Shown here: positions 9,976 to 20,654 of the stretch, in pieces
Position numbering within the stretch: the stretch's first letter is position 1
Layout: each line of letters opens with the position of its first letter
Assembly (NCBI RefSeq): GCF_020379485.1
Contig: NC_063436.1
Coordinates: 25,108,423-25,172,422 of the forward strand
Source: Brassica napus
Taxonomy: Eukaryota; Streptophyta; Magnoliopsida; Brassicales; Brassicaceae
Direction: 5' to 3'
DNA: 64,000 nucleotides
Notes under the pieces: model-generated
What the model was told of the DNA's origin: nothing
Database searches by the model: none
Seen by the model: only the letters and a program-made list of their open reading frames with translations
Position numbers and translations under genes: made by a program

Positions 9976-10815
9976 CCGGTCCTTTGGAGTTGCTAATTAA
10001 ACTGTCTAGAAGCATGTTCTTAGACAAGCGATCTTTCAAGACCAAGTCTTGTTGTTTTAATGACACCATAGACTGAAACTCCTTGGCCGCATTCTCCTTC
10101 TGTGCATTCTCCTCAACCACTGTCTTCTTACCACGGGCCTTAGCGGCTTTAACTCCCTCTGGACGCATTGTTTCACTTGGTTGAGAGCTTGAACAGTCTG
10201 CCCCGTCCTCATCAACCTTTCTTTTTTCTGAGCTTCCTGCGTTTTTGGAAGATGAAAGCTCACACCACTTCTGATCGTTCCTCAGCTCCTCCCAAGCATG
10301 TTCAAGGAGAAATCTCTTATTATAGTTGTTGAAAAAAAATTCATGCGCACGTTTCACCACATCATTCTCGTTCTGGCCACTACTTCTCTCCCTTGTTGCA
10401 GCTTCATAGGCGCCACAGAACTTGCAAACTTGTTCATTTATCTTGTGCCAACGATGCTTACAATGATTTCCCTCTCTCTGTTGCCTCCAGAGACCTGACT
10501 CGCTGAAAAATACGCTGCTACTCTTGACCAGAAAGCGCCTAATTTTTGCTCATTGTTAACCACTGCATCCTTGCTCGTGTTTAACCACGAGCTAATGAGC
10601 AACATATCATCCGAAGGCGTCCACTTCCTTCGTTCCTTACGGTCAGGAGGAGTGTTTCCAACGAAGTTCGAATCAGCTGTACCTTGAGTGGGAAGAAAAG
10701 GAACTTGGCTTGAAGATAGCTCGACACTATCTTCATAGGAACCAAAGGCCACATCTTGTTGACTATTTAGAAGATCAACAAAATTTGGATTATGTCTATA
10801 TGGATTGGAATCCAT
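9976..10815 (-). pseudogene. PIF/Harbinger ORF1-like SANT/Myb protein, frameshifted and 3'-truncated
   Basis: The minus-strand frame starts MDSNPYRHNPNFVDLLNSQQ and reads through RRKWTPSDDMLLISSWLNTS, which is the trihelix/SANT-like DNA-binding segment. A one-base shift in an AGAGAGAGGGA run at about 10480 breaks it. The adjacent frame continues GNHCKHRWHKINEQVCKFCG, then AYEAATRERSS and HEFFFNN...FLLEHAWEELRNDQKWCE, matching the intact paralogue at 14313-15341. Homology stops at about 9990, inside the C-terminal coiled region. Database entries for such proteins are often mislabelled 'glutathione S-transferase T3-like'; nothing here is a GST. In PIF/Harbinger elements this second protein helps the transposase bind the ends and enter the nucleus. 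Confidence 0.8.
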
Positions 10816-11930
10816 ATCCTAGGATGGAAAAGAAAAGATAAATTAAAGAACAAAGGGGAGGAAGTGGGGTTCGGGTTGTTTAAGAAAGAGGAGAAGGACA
10901 CAGTTTAATAGAAGGAAGAGAAGCATTGATCACAACCAAACCCGAGTGGACATATATCTAACACAATTATCACACTACACCATCCATATCTAACAAACCA
11001 AAACTTCAATATATTATCTTAACACAACCGTACTTTTAATTTATTATCTTAACACAACTCTAACCTAACGTAATTTATTACGGTTCAAGAACAAGAACTC
11101 AAACAGAAAGTTAACCACAAAAAACCAACCAATTCAAGACAGCAATAAAATTCTAATACAATCACAACTGAACTCACACAACACCAACCAATAAAAACAA
11201 CGGTTTAACCAATTCAACAGAGCAAAGATCAAGTATTTATCCAATTCAAAAGATCAAAGACAGAGGTTTTACCTTCATTAACTATCGTGGGTGTTTTGTC
11301 TGACAAAGAGAAAGTTCCAGCCTCGATCATGTCTCTTGATCAATTCACCTCAAGACACAAAGACAAAAAAAATCAGAAGAATGAAATCGTTATGATTCAA
11401 TATGACAGAGAACAATCTAATTGAAATTATTTAAGCCATGCATAATTGAAATTTTCAAACATTAAAACTAATCTTTACCTTTCGATTTGTCTGAGCATCA
11501 GCAGTCACCATTTTGCTTCCTCGGAGAAGAGCCACCACGAAGGAGATCTCGCTGTTTTCCTTGGTCGAGGAGAGGAACCGATAGAGGAACGCCGTTTTCA
11601 TTTGCCGACAAGCCCCACCGAGAGAGATACTGTTTCGTTGAGGAGAGCCACCGTCAAGAAGTGAAATCGCCATTTGATCGCCTCGGAGAAGAGAGAAGGA
11701 AGAAAGAAAGAAGGAAAAAACGAAAAGAAACAAAAGAGACGCAACCCGTGTCCTCTCTCTCTCCTCTATCCAATGAAGCTCCGACGCGTGGCACCGAGGG
11801 ACGGACGCTTCACGGTACTAATAATTAGGCAACACCCCTTTGCTTAATTCATGTTTTTCATTTATTTTTAATCTTAATTTACCTAAGCAACTCTCCTAAA
11901 CAACCGCAATAAACATGTTCTTAGGCGTCT
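10816..11930 (-). other. 5' leader region of the broken PIF-type unit
   Basis: The A+C-rich non-coding stretch (10816-11440) is followed by a block (11480-11760) of GAGGAGAGCCACCG-like words. It resembles 16110-16440, upstream of the intact paralogue, so both units have a similar long 5' leader, perhaps with an intron. I could not find the terminal inverted repeats. Confidence 0.45.
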
Positions 11931-12207
11931 CTTAATCTTTTTTTAATAGCATTTAAAGAGAAAGGTTGAATAAGAGACATAGTTAAAACCTTGAGATTTT
12001 GTGTCCCTCCATTGCAAGTCTCTAATTTAAGGTTTCTTAATAATAAAAAATTATTAAACTTATTTTATTAGAAATTTTTAATTAAAAGATAACATTTAAA
12101 CATAGATTTTTAAGTAAAAACATAAAAACAAAGATTAGTAAAATAAACGAGAATAATTTGAAAAAAGCATCCGAGCTTAGTTGTCGTCTTCAACCGCCAA
12201 ATTTATC

Positions 12208-13522
12208 CTATATATGCTCAACTAAATCATATTTCAGTTGGTGATGTATTGGGTTATCATGAATTCCTTCTCGAGCATCCATCATATTTGCGATATTTGA
12301 AGGGATATCTCTATCAATATCGAGATCAACATGTGAACTTCCGTTTTCTTCTCCTTGGAAAGACTCTGAAACATGATTTAGAGAGTATCCATCTCGTTCG
12401 TCTTCTACTATCATATTATGGAGTATGATACATGCTTTCATAATCTTCCCTTTTTTAACTTTATCCCAAAAGAGCACCGGATTTTTAACAATGGCAAAGC
12501 GAGCTTGCAAGACTCTAAAAGCACGCTCGACATCTTTTTTGACAACTTCTTGACATTGAGCAAATAAAACTGCTTTCGGCGCTTGTGGTAAAGAAATTGA
12601 TTGGATAAAAGTTGTCCATTTCGGATAAATACCATCGGTGACATAGTAAACCATATGATACTGTCTTCCATTGACTGAAAATGTGAGCCATATGATACTG
12701 TCTTCCATTGACAGAAAATGTGACATTCGGAGCATAACCTTGAATTATGTCATCAAAAACAGGTGAACGATCAAGAACCTTGATATCATTTAATGTACCT
12801 GGAAGTCCAAAAAATGCTTGCCATATCCAGAGATCGTATGAAGCAAACGCTTCTAAAACGATTGTTGGTTTACCCGAACCACGATAATATTGCCCTTTCC
12901 AAGCGGTGGGACAATTCTTCCACTCCCAATGCATACAATCGATGCTTCCTATCATTCCGGGAAATCCACGGTACTCTCCAACATGAAGTAGACGTTCAAG
13001 ATCAGCCGGTGTTGGTCTTCTTAGGCATTCATCGTCTAACAAATTTATTATTCCTTCCACGAAATGTTCTACACATAACCGAGTTGTTGTTTCACCTAGC
13101 CGGAGGTATTCGTCGACCGTATCAGCCGAAGAACCATATGCCAAGACACGAATGGCTGCAGTACACTTTTGAAGGGGAGAGAGACTGATCCTTCCGAGAC
13201 CATCATGCGTTTGTTGAAAGTATTGAACTTCGTTGGAGAGACGATCAACAATGTGCATAAACAATGGCTTGTTCATTCTAAAACTTCGTCGAAACAAATT
13301 TTCGGGATACGTGGGAGTATCGCTGAAATAATCATTCCACAAATGAATATGTCCTTCTTCGCGATTTCTTTCGATATAAATTCTTTTTTTCCTTTCTTTC
13401 CTTGTTTCTTCTTGAAGACGATTGGTAAATTTCTCAAAGGTTTGCTCAAAATATTGATCAAAAGCTTCATCAAATGCATCATCCATCGGATCTTGAAAAA
13501 AAATTTGAGAAGAGGAAGCCAT
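12208..13522 (-). pseudogene. PIF/Harbinger transposase (DDE_Tnp_4-like), frameshifted
   Basis: The minus-strand frame from MASSSQIFFQDPMDDAFDEA contains the family landmarks in order: HLWNDYFSDTPTYPENLFRR, MFMHIVDRLS-like, CTAAIRVLAYGSSADTVDEY, GFPGMIGSIDCMHWEWKNCP (first catalytic Asp), and GTLNDIKVLDRSP (second Asp). A 37-bp duplication at 12651-12724 then shifts the frame. The other frame supplies DGIYPKW, KKDVERAFRVLQARFAIVKN (catalytic Glu) and IMKACIILHNMIVEDERDG to the stop near 12208. An alternative upstream ATG at 13570 adds 16 residues that do not look conserved; MASSS is preferred. The complete DDE set is present but split between frames, so this copy cannot make a working transposase unless the duplication is spliced out. 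Confidence 0.9.
12651..12724. repeat. 37-bp tandem duplication inside the transposase
   Basis: Units 12651-12687 and 12688-12724 both start CCATATGATACTGTCTTCCA and differ at only two positions. 37 is 1 mod 3, so this single event explains the frame break. Confidence 0.92.
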
Positions 13523-13584
13523 ATTTATGATCCAAACAAGAAGAGGGAAAATGATATTTGGTTTGATCACACGGATAGAAAATG

Positions 13585-14312
13585 AAGTTGGTATGGTGAG
13601 AAGAGGGAAATTGGATGCTGCGAAGAAAGAAGGAAAGGGATAGAAAATGATGTTGGTTTGATCAAATGTTTTGATCGTTATGTAGTTTGATTGAAAATGA
13701 AGTTGATTGAAAATGAAGTTTTTTTTGATCTAATGTTTTCCTCGTTTTGTATGGTGAGAAGAGAGAACATTAAGTTGTCAAGGTTACATAAGGTTACAAA
13801 ATGACACGCAAGAAAAAGACTCAAGTCTGTGACTACACTAAACAAGAAAAAGACAAGACTAGAGTACTAGACTCCACATGCATACATAAGTCTGTGACTT
13901 GAAAAGTGCTACACTACACATGCGTACATAACTCCGTGACGACACACACCAGTCCGTGACACTAGATTACAATAAGTAGACACTGTCAAGTCCCAGTAAT
14001 GCAAGCTTCTTCCACTCCCAACGCTCCTGAAAGTCACAAGAACAAGACAGAGAGATGAAATCAGTATCAAAAACAAGACAGAGGCATAATATCTATATGA
14101 AGAACAAGCAAGAGACAAGACATTTTTTAAGACAAGCAAGAACACTTAGGTTAAGCAAGAACACAACAACACAAAATATTTTACAAGCAAGAAGAAACAA
14201 GAACACAAAATATTTTACAAGCAAGAAGAAACAAGAACACATTTTTTAAGACAAGCAAGAACACTTAGATTAAGCAGACAAGCAAAAGAAAAACATAACC
14301 GAGAAGTTACAC
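13585..14312. other. Spacer between transposase and ORF1, short direct repeats
   Basis: The spacer has no coding frame. Words such as GACAAGCAAGAACACTTAG and ACAAGAACACAAAATATTTT recur at 14100-14280, and GAAAATGAAGTTG recurs at 13570-13720. Both look like local slippage products. Confidence 0.5.
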
Positions 14313-15341
14313 TTAGATCCCGACAGACACCAACGCTTCTATGAGCTTCTTCTTTAGAACTTCTTCTGCATCATCTAGGTCTCCTTGTTTTGCAACAATT
14401 TGGGAAAGTAGGTTCATCTTCGAGTGTGATTGCCTCAGGATCAAATCCTCCTTCTTCAGTTCCCACATATGATCAAAATCTTCCCGATCCTTCCCCTCAA
14501 CGACCGCCTTCTTCCCACGCCTTTTTGCTGCCTTAACACCCAAGGGACGACCTTCATCACCATCTACAGCATCATTTTCATTCATCTGAGAGCTTACAGA
14601 ATGTGAACCATCCACAAACTTCCTCCTTTTCGAGCTGCTATCATTTTTCTCTGTAGAGAGTTGACACCACTTCTGGTCATTGCGAAGAGAGTTCCAAGCA
14701 TGTTCAAGTGTGAACTTCTTTTTATGGTTGTTGAAGTAGATTTCGTGGGCTAATTTGAGAACATCATTATCATTCATACCACTGCTTTTCTCTCTGGTTG
14801 CTGCTTCATAAGCCCCACAAAACTTGCCAACGACTTCATTCAGCTTGTGCCCACGTTGCTTGCATTGATTACGCCCTCTTTTATCACTCTCAGCAACCTT
14901 GGGACTAGCCGAAAAGTATGTTGCTACTCTTATCCAGAAAGAGTCTCCCCTTTGCTCATTGCCTACAACTGGATCTTTGCTCGTGTTTAACCACGCGCTA
15001 ATAAGCACTATATCTTCTGTGACCGTCCACGTCTTTCGTTCCTTATGCTCAGCTGGAAGGTCGTTACGTTGACTGCCTACGGATGGGGGTTGCGAGGAAG
15101 AGAGTGAAACACTTCCTTGACTGCCAAAGACAACATTTTGCTGACTATTAAGTAAGTCAACAAAATTTGCCGAGTCCTGAAATCCATTTTCCAAGTCAAG
15201 GAGAGCGGAGAAAGAGGAGAAAGAGGATAAAGAGGAGATAGAGGAGAAGGAAGAGATAGAGGAGAAGGAACTAGAAGCCGCATACATCTGTTGTCTATAC
15301 ACGATAAGGAAGAGCTTTAAATAAACAAAGCTCTGTGACAT
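14313..15341 (-). CDS. PIF/Harbinger ORF1-like SANT/Myb (trihelix-like) protein, intact
   Basis: The frame encodes 342 residues. The first ATG gives MSQSFVYLKLFLIVYRQQ, which looks like leader; the ATG at 15287 (MYAASSSFSS) is a likely true start. A Ser-rich stretch is followed by NFVDLLNSQQNVVFGSQ, then the SANT/trihelix-like domain (about 95-190): KTWTVTEDIVLISAWLNTSK, then FWIRVATYFSASPK and NQCKQRGHKLNEVVGKFCGA. Next come HEIYFNNHKKKFTLEHAWNS and LRNDQKWCQ, a basic NLS-like GVKAAKRRGKKAV (about 270), and a C-terminal helical region (LILRQSHSKMNLLSQIVAKQ). The layout fits the Myb-like partner protein of PIF/Harbinger transposases, which binds element ends. It lies upstream of the broken transposase on the same strand, so it could serve other family members in trans. 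It could also be misread as a host trihelix factor. Confidence 0.8.
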   Translation of the reverse strand: MSQSFVYLKLFLIVYRQQMYAASSSFSSISSFSSISSLSSFSSFSALLDLENGFQDSANFVDLLNSQQNVVFGSQGSVSLSSSQPPSVGSQRNDLPAEHKERKTWTVTEDIVLISAWLNTSKDPVVGNEQRGDSFWIRVATYFSASPKVAESDKRGRNQCKQRGHKLNEVVGKFCGAYEAATREKSSGMNDNDVLKLAHEIYFNNHKKKFTLEHAWNSLRNDQKWCQLSTEKNDSSSKRRKFVDGSHSVSSQMNENDAVDGDEGRPLGVKAAKRRGKKAVVEGKDREDFDHMWELKKEDLILRQSHSKMNLLSQIVAKQGDLDDAEEVLKKKLIEALVSVGI

Positions 15342-16620
15342 TCAACACACCCAAACAACAACGCTATCTAATTTAATCATCTTTCACACCCAGCTGGAAA
15401 CAACACTTCTCATTATATGACTTGACATATATCTAACAACAAACAACAAACAATGCTTTTTCAATTTGAAATAGCACAAACAAGACAATCAATTCCATTT
15501 ATTACTGTGAGACAACCATAATCTACGGCTAAAGCACCATTAACTACCCTAAATTGAATTCACCAGAACCTACACCATTTCATTACAGACGACAAGCTAC
15601 ACCATTTCATTACAGACAACAAGCTAGACCTTTTAATTTCAGAGCAGAGGAAATAGAGAAAGACTAACCCGTCATGCTGCGAATTCTTTTGTCCAATGAC
15701 CGTATTGATGAACCTTCCCAAGCTCTCTTTCCACTGAACACATCAAACGGGAGTTGATCTCTTCATCTCACCACACAAAAACAGAAACAAAATAAATATT
15801 AATCACCATAAAAAAGCTAAATCTACATTTTGCAACTTGCAACCATCAAAATGAGATTGAATCATAAATATTATTAACGAGAAAGAAGCCAAATCTACAT
15901 TTTTAAACTTGCAACAAACAAACCCACATGTATGATTGAAGAAGATGCAACAGAAGCTTTACCTGAGCGATTCGCGGAGAGCCTTCGACAGAGACCTCCC
16001 TCGCCGTTGACGTGAGCCACCGCCAGACCAAATCGAACCTACAAACAAATAAAACTTCCGATCACAACAAGAACAAGTCTAATCTATAACATGCATGATT
16101 GATGAAACAACAAGACATTTACCTTCCGATTCAAGTATCTCAAGAGACAGAGCCGTCCTTCGCCGTCCAGGAGACCCACGGAGAGGGATATTACCCAATC
16201 GGCGATGAACTCGAGGAGGCACGAAGAGAGAGACGTCCGTTGTCGGTTGATCGAGGAGCCACGAAGAGAGAGACTCTTCGTTTCATCGACGAGCCACGGA
16301 GACACGATTCAAGGAAGCCGATGAGCCACGGAGACAGGGAGTACCGCCGTTTCGTCGAGGAACCACGGGGACAGAGAAAATCGTCTCTGAGAGAGAAGAC
16401 GAAGATGGAGAGGTTTCGGAGAAAGAGAGAGAACAGAACCAGATCACGAAACCGAAGCCATGCTCCTCCTCTCTCCTCTCACTTTACCCACACGTGTCAT
16501 GAATAAACGTCTCTTTCCTTACTCCAAATAAGGAACGCCTCTCCTGTTTATTTCTCTTTTTGATTTTCTTTTTAATGATAATTAGCAGTAGAAACCCACT
16601 AAAGACGTGCGATAAGGGTG
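15342..16620 (-). other. 5' leader region of the PIF-type element
   Basis: The stretch is non-coding and A+C rich. It contains direct repeats (CTACACCATTTCATTACAGACRACAAGCTA twice near 15595-15625) and a purine-rich block of repeated GAGCCACGGAGA/GAGGAGCCACGAAGAGAGAGA at 16160-16380. The block resembles 11500-11700. A possible element end lies near 16610 (GATAAGGGTGCTC), but no matching left end was found. Confidence 0.45.
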
Positions 16621-16689
16621 CTCTAAGAAACGAGCGAAATTTATAACTACAAACTTGTTTAATTTTAGGGAAATTGCATTCACTATATA

Positions 16690-16843
16690 CAACAAAAACC
16701 AAAATTCATTAACTAACTAAAAACACCTCCTCTCTCTTACTTTCTCTTCCTATCTCTCTCTCCTCTCTTTCTAAAAATCCAATTTCCCTTATTTTTTTGG
16801 TTATTTAGCAAATAAGCCCTTAATTTTATAACTACAAAAAAAA
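16690..16843. repeat. Dispersed repeat shared with 38365-38500
   Basis: Both places have CTTTCTCTTCCTATCTCTCT, then a C-rich stretch, then TTTTTTGGTTATTTAGCAAA followed by AAGCCCTT or AACCCTTTT. The element type is unknown. The SINE sits just to the right. Confidence 0.6.
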
Positions 16844-16859
16844 GATGACGTTACGTTTT

Positions 16860-17071
16860 TGTTTTGTTTTTTTTTTTTTTGATAATCCAGATATCCGGAT
16901 CTCTCACTTAGTCCGACTATTCCACAACGTCCAACTGGAACTGGCGAGAAAGGTCTTGGAAGACAAACGGAAACCATGTTAAATCGGCTATGGTCAGAGC
17001 TCGAACTCGTGATGGCGGACACCTCAACCAAGGTTCCTTTACCTTCAGACTACGAGGCCAGATGCCAGGTT
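16860..17071 (-). mobile_element. tRNA-derived SINE with 16-bp target duplication
   Basis: GATGACGTTACGTTTT at 16844-16859 and 17072-17087 is a perfect 16-bp direct repeat. Read on the minus strand the insert begins AACCTGGCATCTGGCCTCGT, has an A-box-like TGGCCTCGTAGTCTGAAGG and a B-box-like GAGTTCGAGCTC about 40 bp on. It ends in a run of A's (the T-run at about 16866-16880 on plus). Length (~212 bp), internal Pol III promoter, A-tail and long target duplication together identify a SINE, mobilised by a LINE. Confidence 0.88.
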
Positions 17072-17087
17072 GATGACGTTACGTTTT

Positions 17088-17724
17088 GCCCCATATTTAA
17101 GTGTTTATTACGTGTCTACCTTTTTATGCCTTTCTGTTATACACGAAACGTACATGCTTTCTGTGTGTATATCTTTTATGCATGTTTATACAGTTTACCG
17201 TTTGGAAAATGTTCTTTAGATTTTATTTTAGAATTCTCAAGATTTTATTTTAGAATTCTATTATATATTATTTAATAAACATCACAACACTTGAGTTAGG
17301 CTATGAGTCATCCTTTATTATTTAATAATTAATTTTATGGTTAGATTTCATTAAAAAGTATTATATCCTTTACAATGGTTACTTAAATAGATACCCTTAA
17401 TGAGTTAAAATACTGTATCTTATTGCCATTATTAAAAAATATTTAATAATTTATGTCAATCAAATGTTTATATCAGTCTAGTTTCTCAGACTATTAAAAA
17501 TTAATTTAAGGCTTAATATTTTTATTTTTTATATTTTTATATATTTATGCAACATAATAGATCTATAATAAGAATACATAAACCAATATCAATTTTTATG
17601 TTCAGATTATTTATAATATTTTAATCTATATTTTATATATTTATAGTATAAAGTTACTTAGAATTTTTTTAAAAAAAATATTTTGTAAATATTAATATCC
17701 GTTTGTGAGTTTTCAAAAAATTTA
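17088..17724. other. Dispersed sequence like 1696-1880, then A+T-rich flank
   Basis: 17088-17250 shares the block around TTTTTATGCCTTTCTGTTAT and CGAAACGTACATGC with 1700-1880. The rest is A+T rich with no gene. Confidence 0.5.
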
Positions 17725-17798
17725 GAAAAAAAAATTGCCAACTACACCATCTATTGTATAATATGGTGATAAACATGTCAAGTATTATAATATGTCAA

Positions 17799-18887
17799 CT
17801 AGGTTAAGACCCGCGCCTTGCGCGGGATAAATATTATATATAAATTACTTTTAAGTATTATATATTTTTTACATATTATGAAATAATAAATATATATTGA
17901 ATAATTAAAAATTTAGTAACTATTACATATAATTAAATTGGTACAAATACTTAAATAAATTTTATTAATCCAGACAAACACTTTTTTCTACTTATGTAAT
18001 TTCTTAATAATTTGTATCTTGTTATAACATAAATTTTATGTAATTTCGTAATCATTTGTATCTTGTTATAACATAAATTTTAAACTATGGATCACAAAAT
18101 TTCAATGTGAGGTTTTTAACAACTTTAGGGGGTGTTAGTGGGGATGAGATTTATAATGAGTCTAAATCTAGTGTTATTGGTTTATAGATTCTCATATTCT
18201 CATTAAAATCTATTGTTATTGGTTTGATGATTCTATAATTCTATACAAAATCATTTATTATTCAAAAAGTTTAGATTTTAATGATTCTACAAATCTATTA
18301 AAGTAAGTGTTATTGGGAATTGAATTCTTATCATTTTAACTCACAAATTAAGATTTTGAGAATACTACATGTTTACCTTGAATTCTTAGAATCATTACAT
18401 TACTTTATTTTCATAGATTTTCACAATATACAAAATTCTCTACATCTCTTTCCAAATTTAACAAATCTCTATAAAAATCTAAGTCCCCTAACACCCCCTT
18501 AGTCATTTATATTCGTTTTTAAAAATTCAAAATACAACATACAGGAAAAAAAATCTAATTTTTTATTATATAGTTAATGTGGTTGTTTAATTTATTTTAA
18601 TAAGTTATTTTTTTTTAAATGATAGAGAATAGACTAAGTTTTATCAAATCTTTATTATTCAAATCATTAATTGTCATATATACTTTAGCCACATTAGGTA
18701 ATTCCGTGATTTTTATTTAAGGAAACAATGAAGAACATTTATGATTAATTTATGGTTAGTTTAATAAAAAGCTTATTATATATTTATATGGACCAATATA
18801 TTTTTCTAATGATTCTAAGAATGATTGTGGTGATGACATGTGGCTACAAAAATATGTTCTAATGCTTCTCTTTTAATATATAGGGGA
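17799..18887 (-). mobile_element. Non-autonomous Helitron
   Basis: On the minus strand it starts TCCCCTATATATTAAAAGAG and ends with a G+C hairpin CCCGCGCAAGGCGCGGG, then TCTTAACCTAG. The insertion lies exactly between host A (17798 side) and T (18888), the Helitron rule. The opposite arm of the enclosing element lacks it, which gives a direct empty site. A second copy of its 5' part lies at 35243-35768. It contains a Harbinger MITE and no gene. Confidence 0.92.
18128..18498. mobile_element. PIF/Harbinger (Tourist-type) MITE
   Basis: The element is 371 bp. It starts GGGGGTGTTAGTGGGGATG and ends TCCCCTAACACCCCC, inverted repeats of about 15-20 bp. TTA flanks both sides (18125-18127, 18499-18501), the 3-bp target duplication of this superfamily. 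The related Helitron copy at 35.4 kb has the uninterrupted site. The internal frame at 18320-18502 is not a gene. Confidence 0.92.
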
Positions 18888-19000
18888 TAACATCATCATC
18901 TTTATGTTAATTAATCTTAATTCATGCCACATGTACAAAGTAACAATTAATAGGGTGGAAACTAGATAATCTGGTTCGATTGATTTTAGCATTATTAAAT

Positions 19001-19745
19001 GGGTCGATCTATAATTAACAACCATATTTTAAAAAATCAGATCCGACCCAATACATCTAACCCGACCCAAGCCATATTAGCTTATCTTCCCCTAAATTAT
19101 TTCCGACAACTAACCCAGAATCACCTATCGAAGTTACAAACAATGAAAAGATTGAGACTTTCGGAGAGAGAAAACAGAGTGTGAGATGGGAAGGAGAACC
19201 ATAGAAGAATAAAACTCACTACAAATGCATCTGTAAGACTGTAACTCCAAGGATGAAACTTGGCTTCAACCCATAGAGCCATTAAAAGAGGCTTTTGTGC
19301 TTAGCTTAGCATCTTAAGGAATGCTAGTAGAAATTGAGGTGGCATAGAAATAGCAAAGCTCAAACGGCAATGGCACGATGTGTTACTCATCGGAGCTTTA
19401 TTTTCTTCACCGCGGAGCCGATATTGATTCATCTTGTTGCGGCTCAGATTCTGAGGAAGAGGAGGAGACGACTCAAGGGATATGGATTGGTACAGCGTAG
19501 CAGCGTAATCCTTATTCTCTCTCTCTCCATTATTGTCTGCATCTCTTTTCTGAATTTTGATCATATGGTGTTTTATTTATGTTGCAGCTATCGGACAATT
19601 GCTTTATCCTCGTGATTTTCTTTCTAGGTTAGTTGTCTGGGAAATGATTTAGGGAAAGACGAGTTAATATGGCTGGGTTAGATGTCTTGGGTCGGATCTA
19701 ATTTTTTAAAATGTGGTTCAAGTTTTATTAATTACAGTTTGACCC
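19001..19745. mobile_element. Terminal-inverted-repeat element nested in the long-TIR element
   Basis: Inverted arms of about 115 bp: the left has ATTTTAAAAAATCAGATCCG, then ACCCAATACATCTAACCC and CCTAAATTATTTCC. The right reverse-complemented gives the same series (TTTTAAAAAATTAGATCCG, then ACCCAAGACATCTAACCC). The interior (19140-19620) carries coding-like scraps on the minus strand that I cannot identify, so it could be a Pack-MULE-like capture. No clear target duplication was seen, so the class is uncertain. Confidence 0.6.
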
Positions 19746-20021
19746 CTTTTTTTTTTAAACATCTTAACTTTATTAATATCAAAAGAGAGTTAACAGAGAA
19801 CCAGAATCGAAACATACAACAAATACATTTTTAAGCTGAACATGATAATAGAAAAGTAATAACACGATGCTTCCTAACTCTATTGCAGGATAGACTGATT
19901 CGCTAACTTTTTCTATTGTTGTTCTCGGTCTTATATGATCTTGTGTTTGGCTGTCATCCATTGTGATCCAACACCTTTCATCACTTAATAGATCAGGAGG
20001 CACGATCCATTTGTTATATCG

Positions 20022-20654
20022 TTACCCATTCCATACACTCCCGCTGCACGAGATAACATGTTTTGTTGTAATCTCTATCCATTTCCAAAGAAACCCCTCA
20101 TATTGACCTTGATAATCATTTGAAACCATCATCTTCCACCACATGTCTTCGCACAACCAATCCATCTTTCCTCCTATTATCAAGTAAAGACGTGACCCAT
20201 CTCCTTGACGTAGTGAAGACACAATCATCCATATCAAATTCTTAAACGAATATGATATCCATATTAGTCCCCACAGCCATGGCGGTTTAAGATTCCTTCT
20301 TTTGTTCCAAAGGACTAGTGATTCTTTTGAGGAACTTATGGGAGATAATAAACCGTCGTGCCTGACTAGCCACGGAAACACGCCGACAACGCAGAACATC
20401 CAAGTTCTGTTTGTCCGAAGATGATACTCAACAGTTAAGGAGGTAATAGACTCACCAATTAGGGAGAAACTGAATTCGTGAAAGATCTGATCCAAATCCC
20501 ATACCGGCGCAATGAACCAATAGATAACCACCAGACTGTTTGTCCATGACGAGACAATTTCACCACGGCGGCGGGAAGGGAAGAGACACTGTGACGAGAA
20601 GACATGTCGCTTGAAACGAAAATACGTCGAAGATAATGATTTCGATGAAACCAT
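20022..20654 (-). CDS. Unidentified open frame inside the long-TIR element
   Basis: The frame encodes 210 residues on the minus strand and starts MVSSKSLSSTYFRFKRHVFS. It is rich in Trp (WIAPVWDL-like, PWLWGLIWISYSF, MWWKMMVSND) and has short hydrophobic stretches but no signal peptide or motif I can name. The Trp abundance suggests it could be an out-of-frame reading of another gene fragment. It lies wholly between the arms of the element at 17725-20977, so captured sequence is plausible. Upstream, 20700-20830 is G+C-richer and may be leader. Nothing supports a function. Confidence 0.3.
   Translation of the reverse strand: MVSSKSLSSTYFRFKRHVFSSQCLFPSRRRGEIVSSWTNSLVVIYWFIAPVWDLDQIFHEFSFSLIGESITSLTVEYHLRTNRTWMFCVVGVFPWLVRHDGLLSPISSSKESLVLWNKRRNLKPPWLWGLIWISYSFKNLIWMIVSSLRQGDGSRLYLIIGGKMDWLCEDMWWKMMVSNDYQGQYEGFLWKWIEITTKHVISCSGSVWNG

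Noticed and set aside
9976..15341. Calling the SANT-like proteins glutathione S-transferases
   Set aside because: Common annotation error; no thioredoxin-fold or GST motif is present.
11900..16620. Exact TIRs of the PIF/Harbinger element
   Set aside because: Candidate GATAAGGGTGCTC at the right has no convincing partner on the left; borders left approximate.
18320..18502. 60-codon frame in the Harbinger MITE
   Set aside because: It runs into the MITE's own terminal repeat; not a gene.
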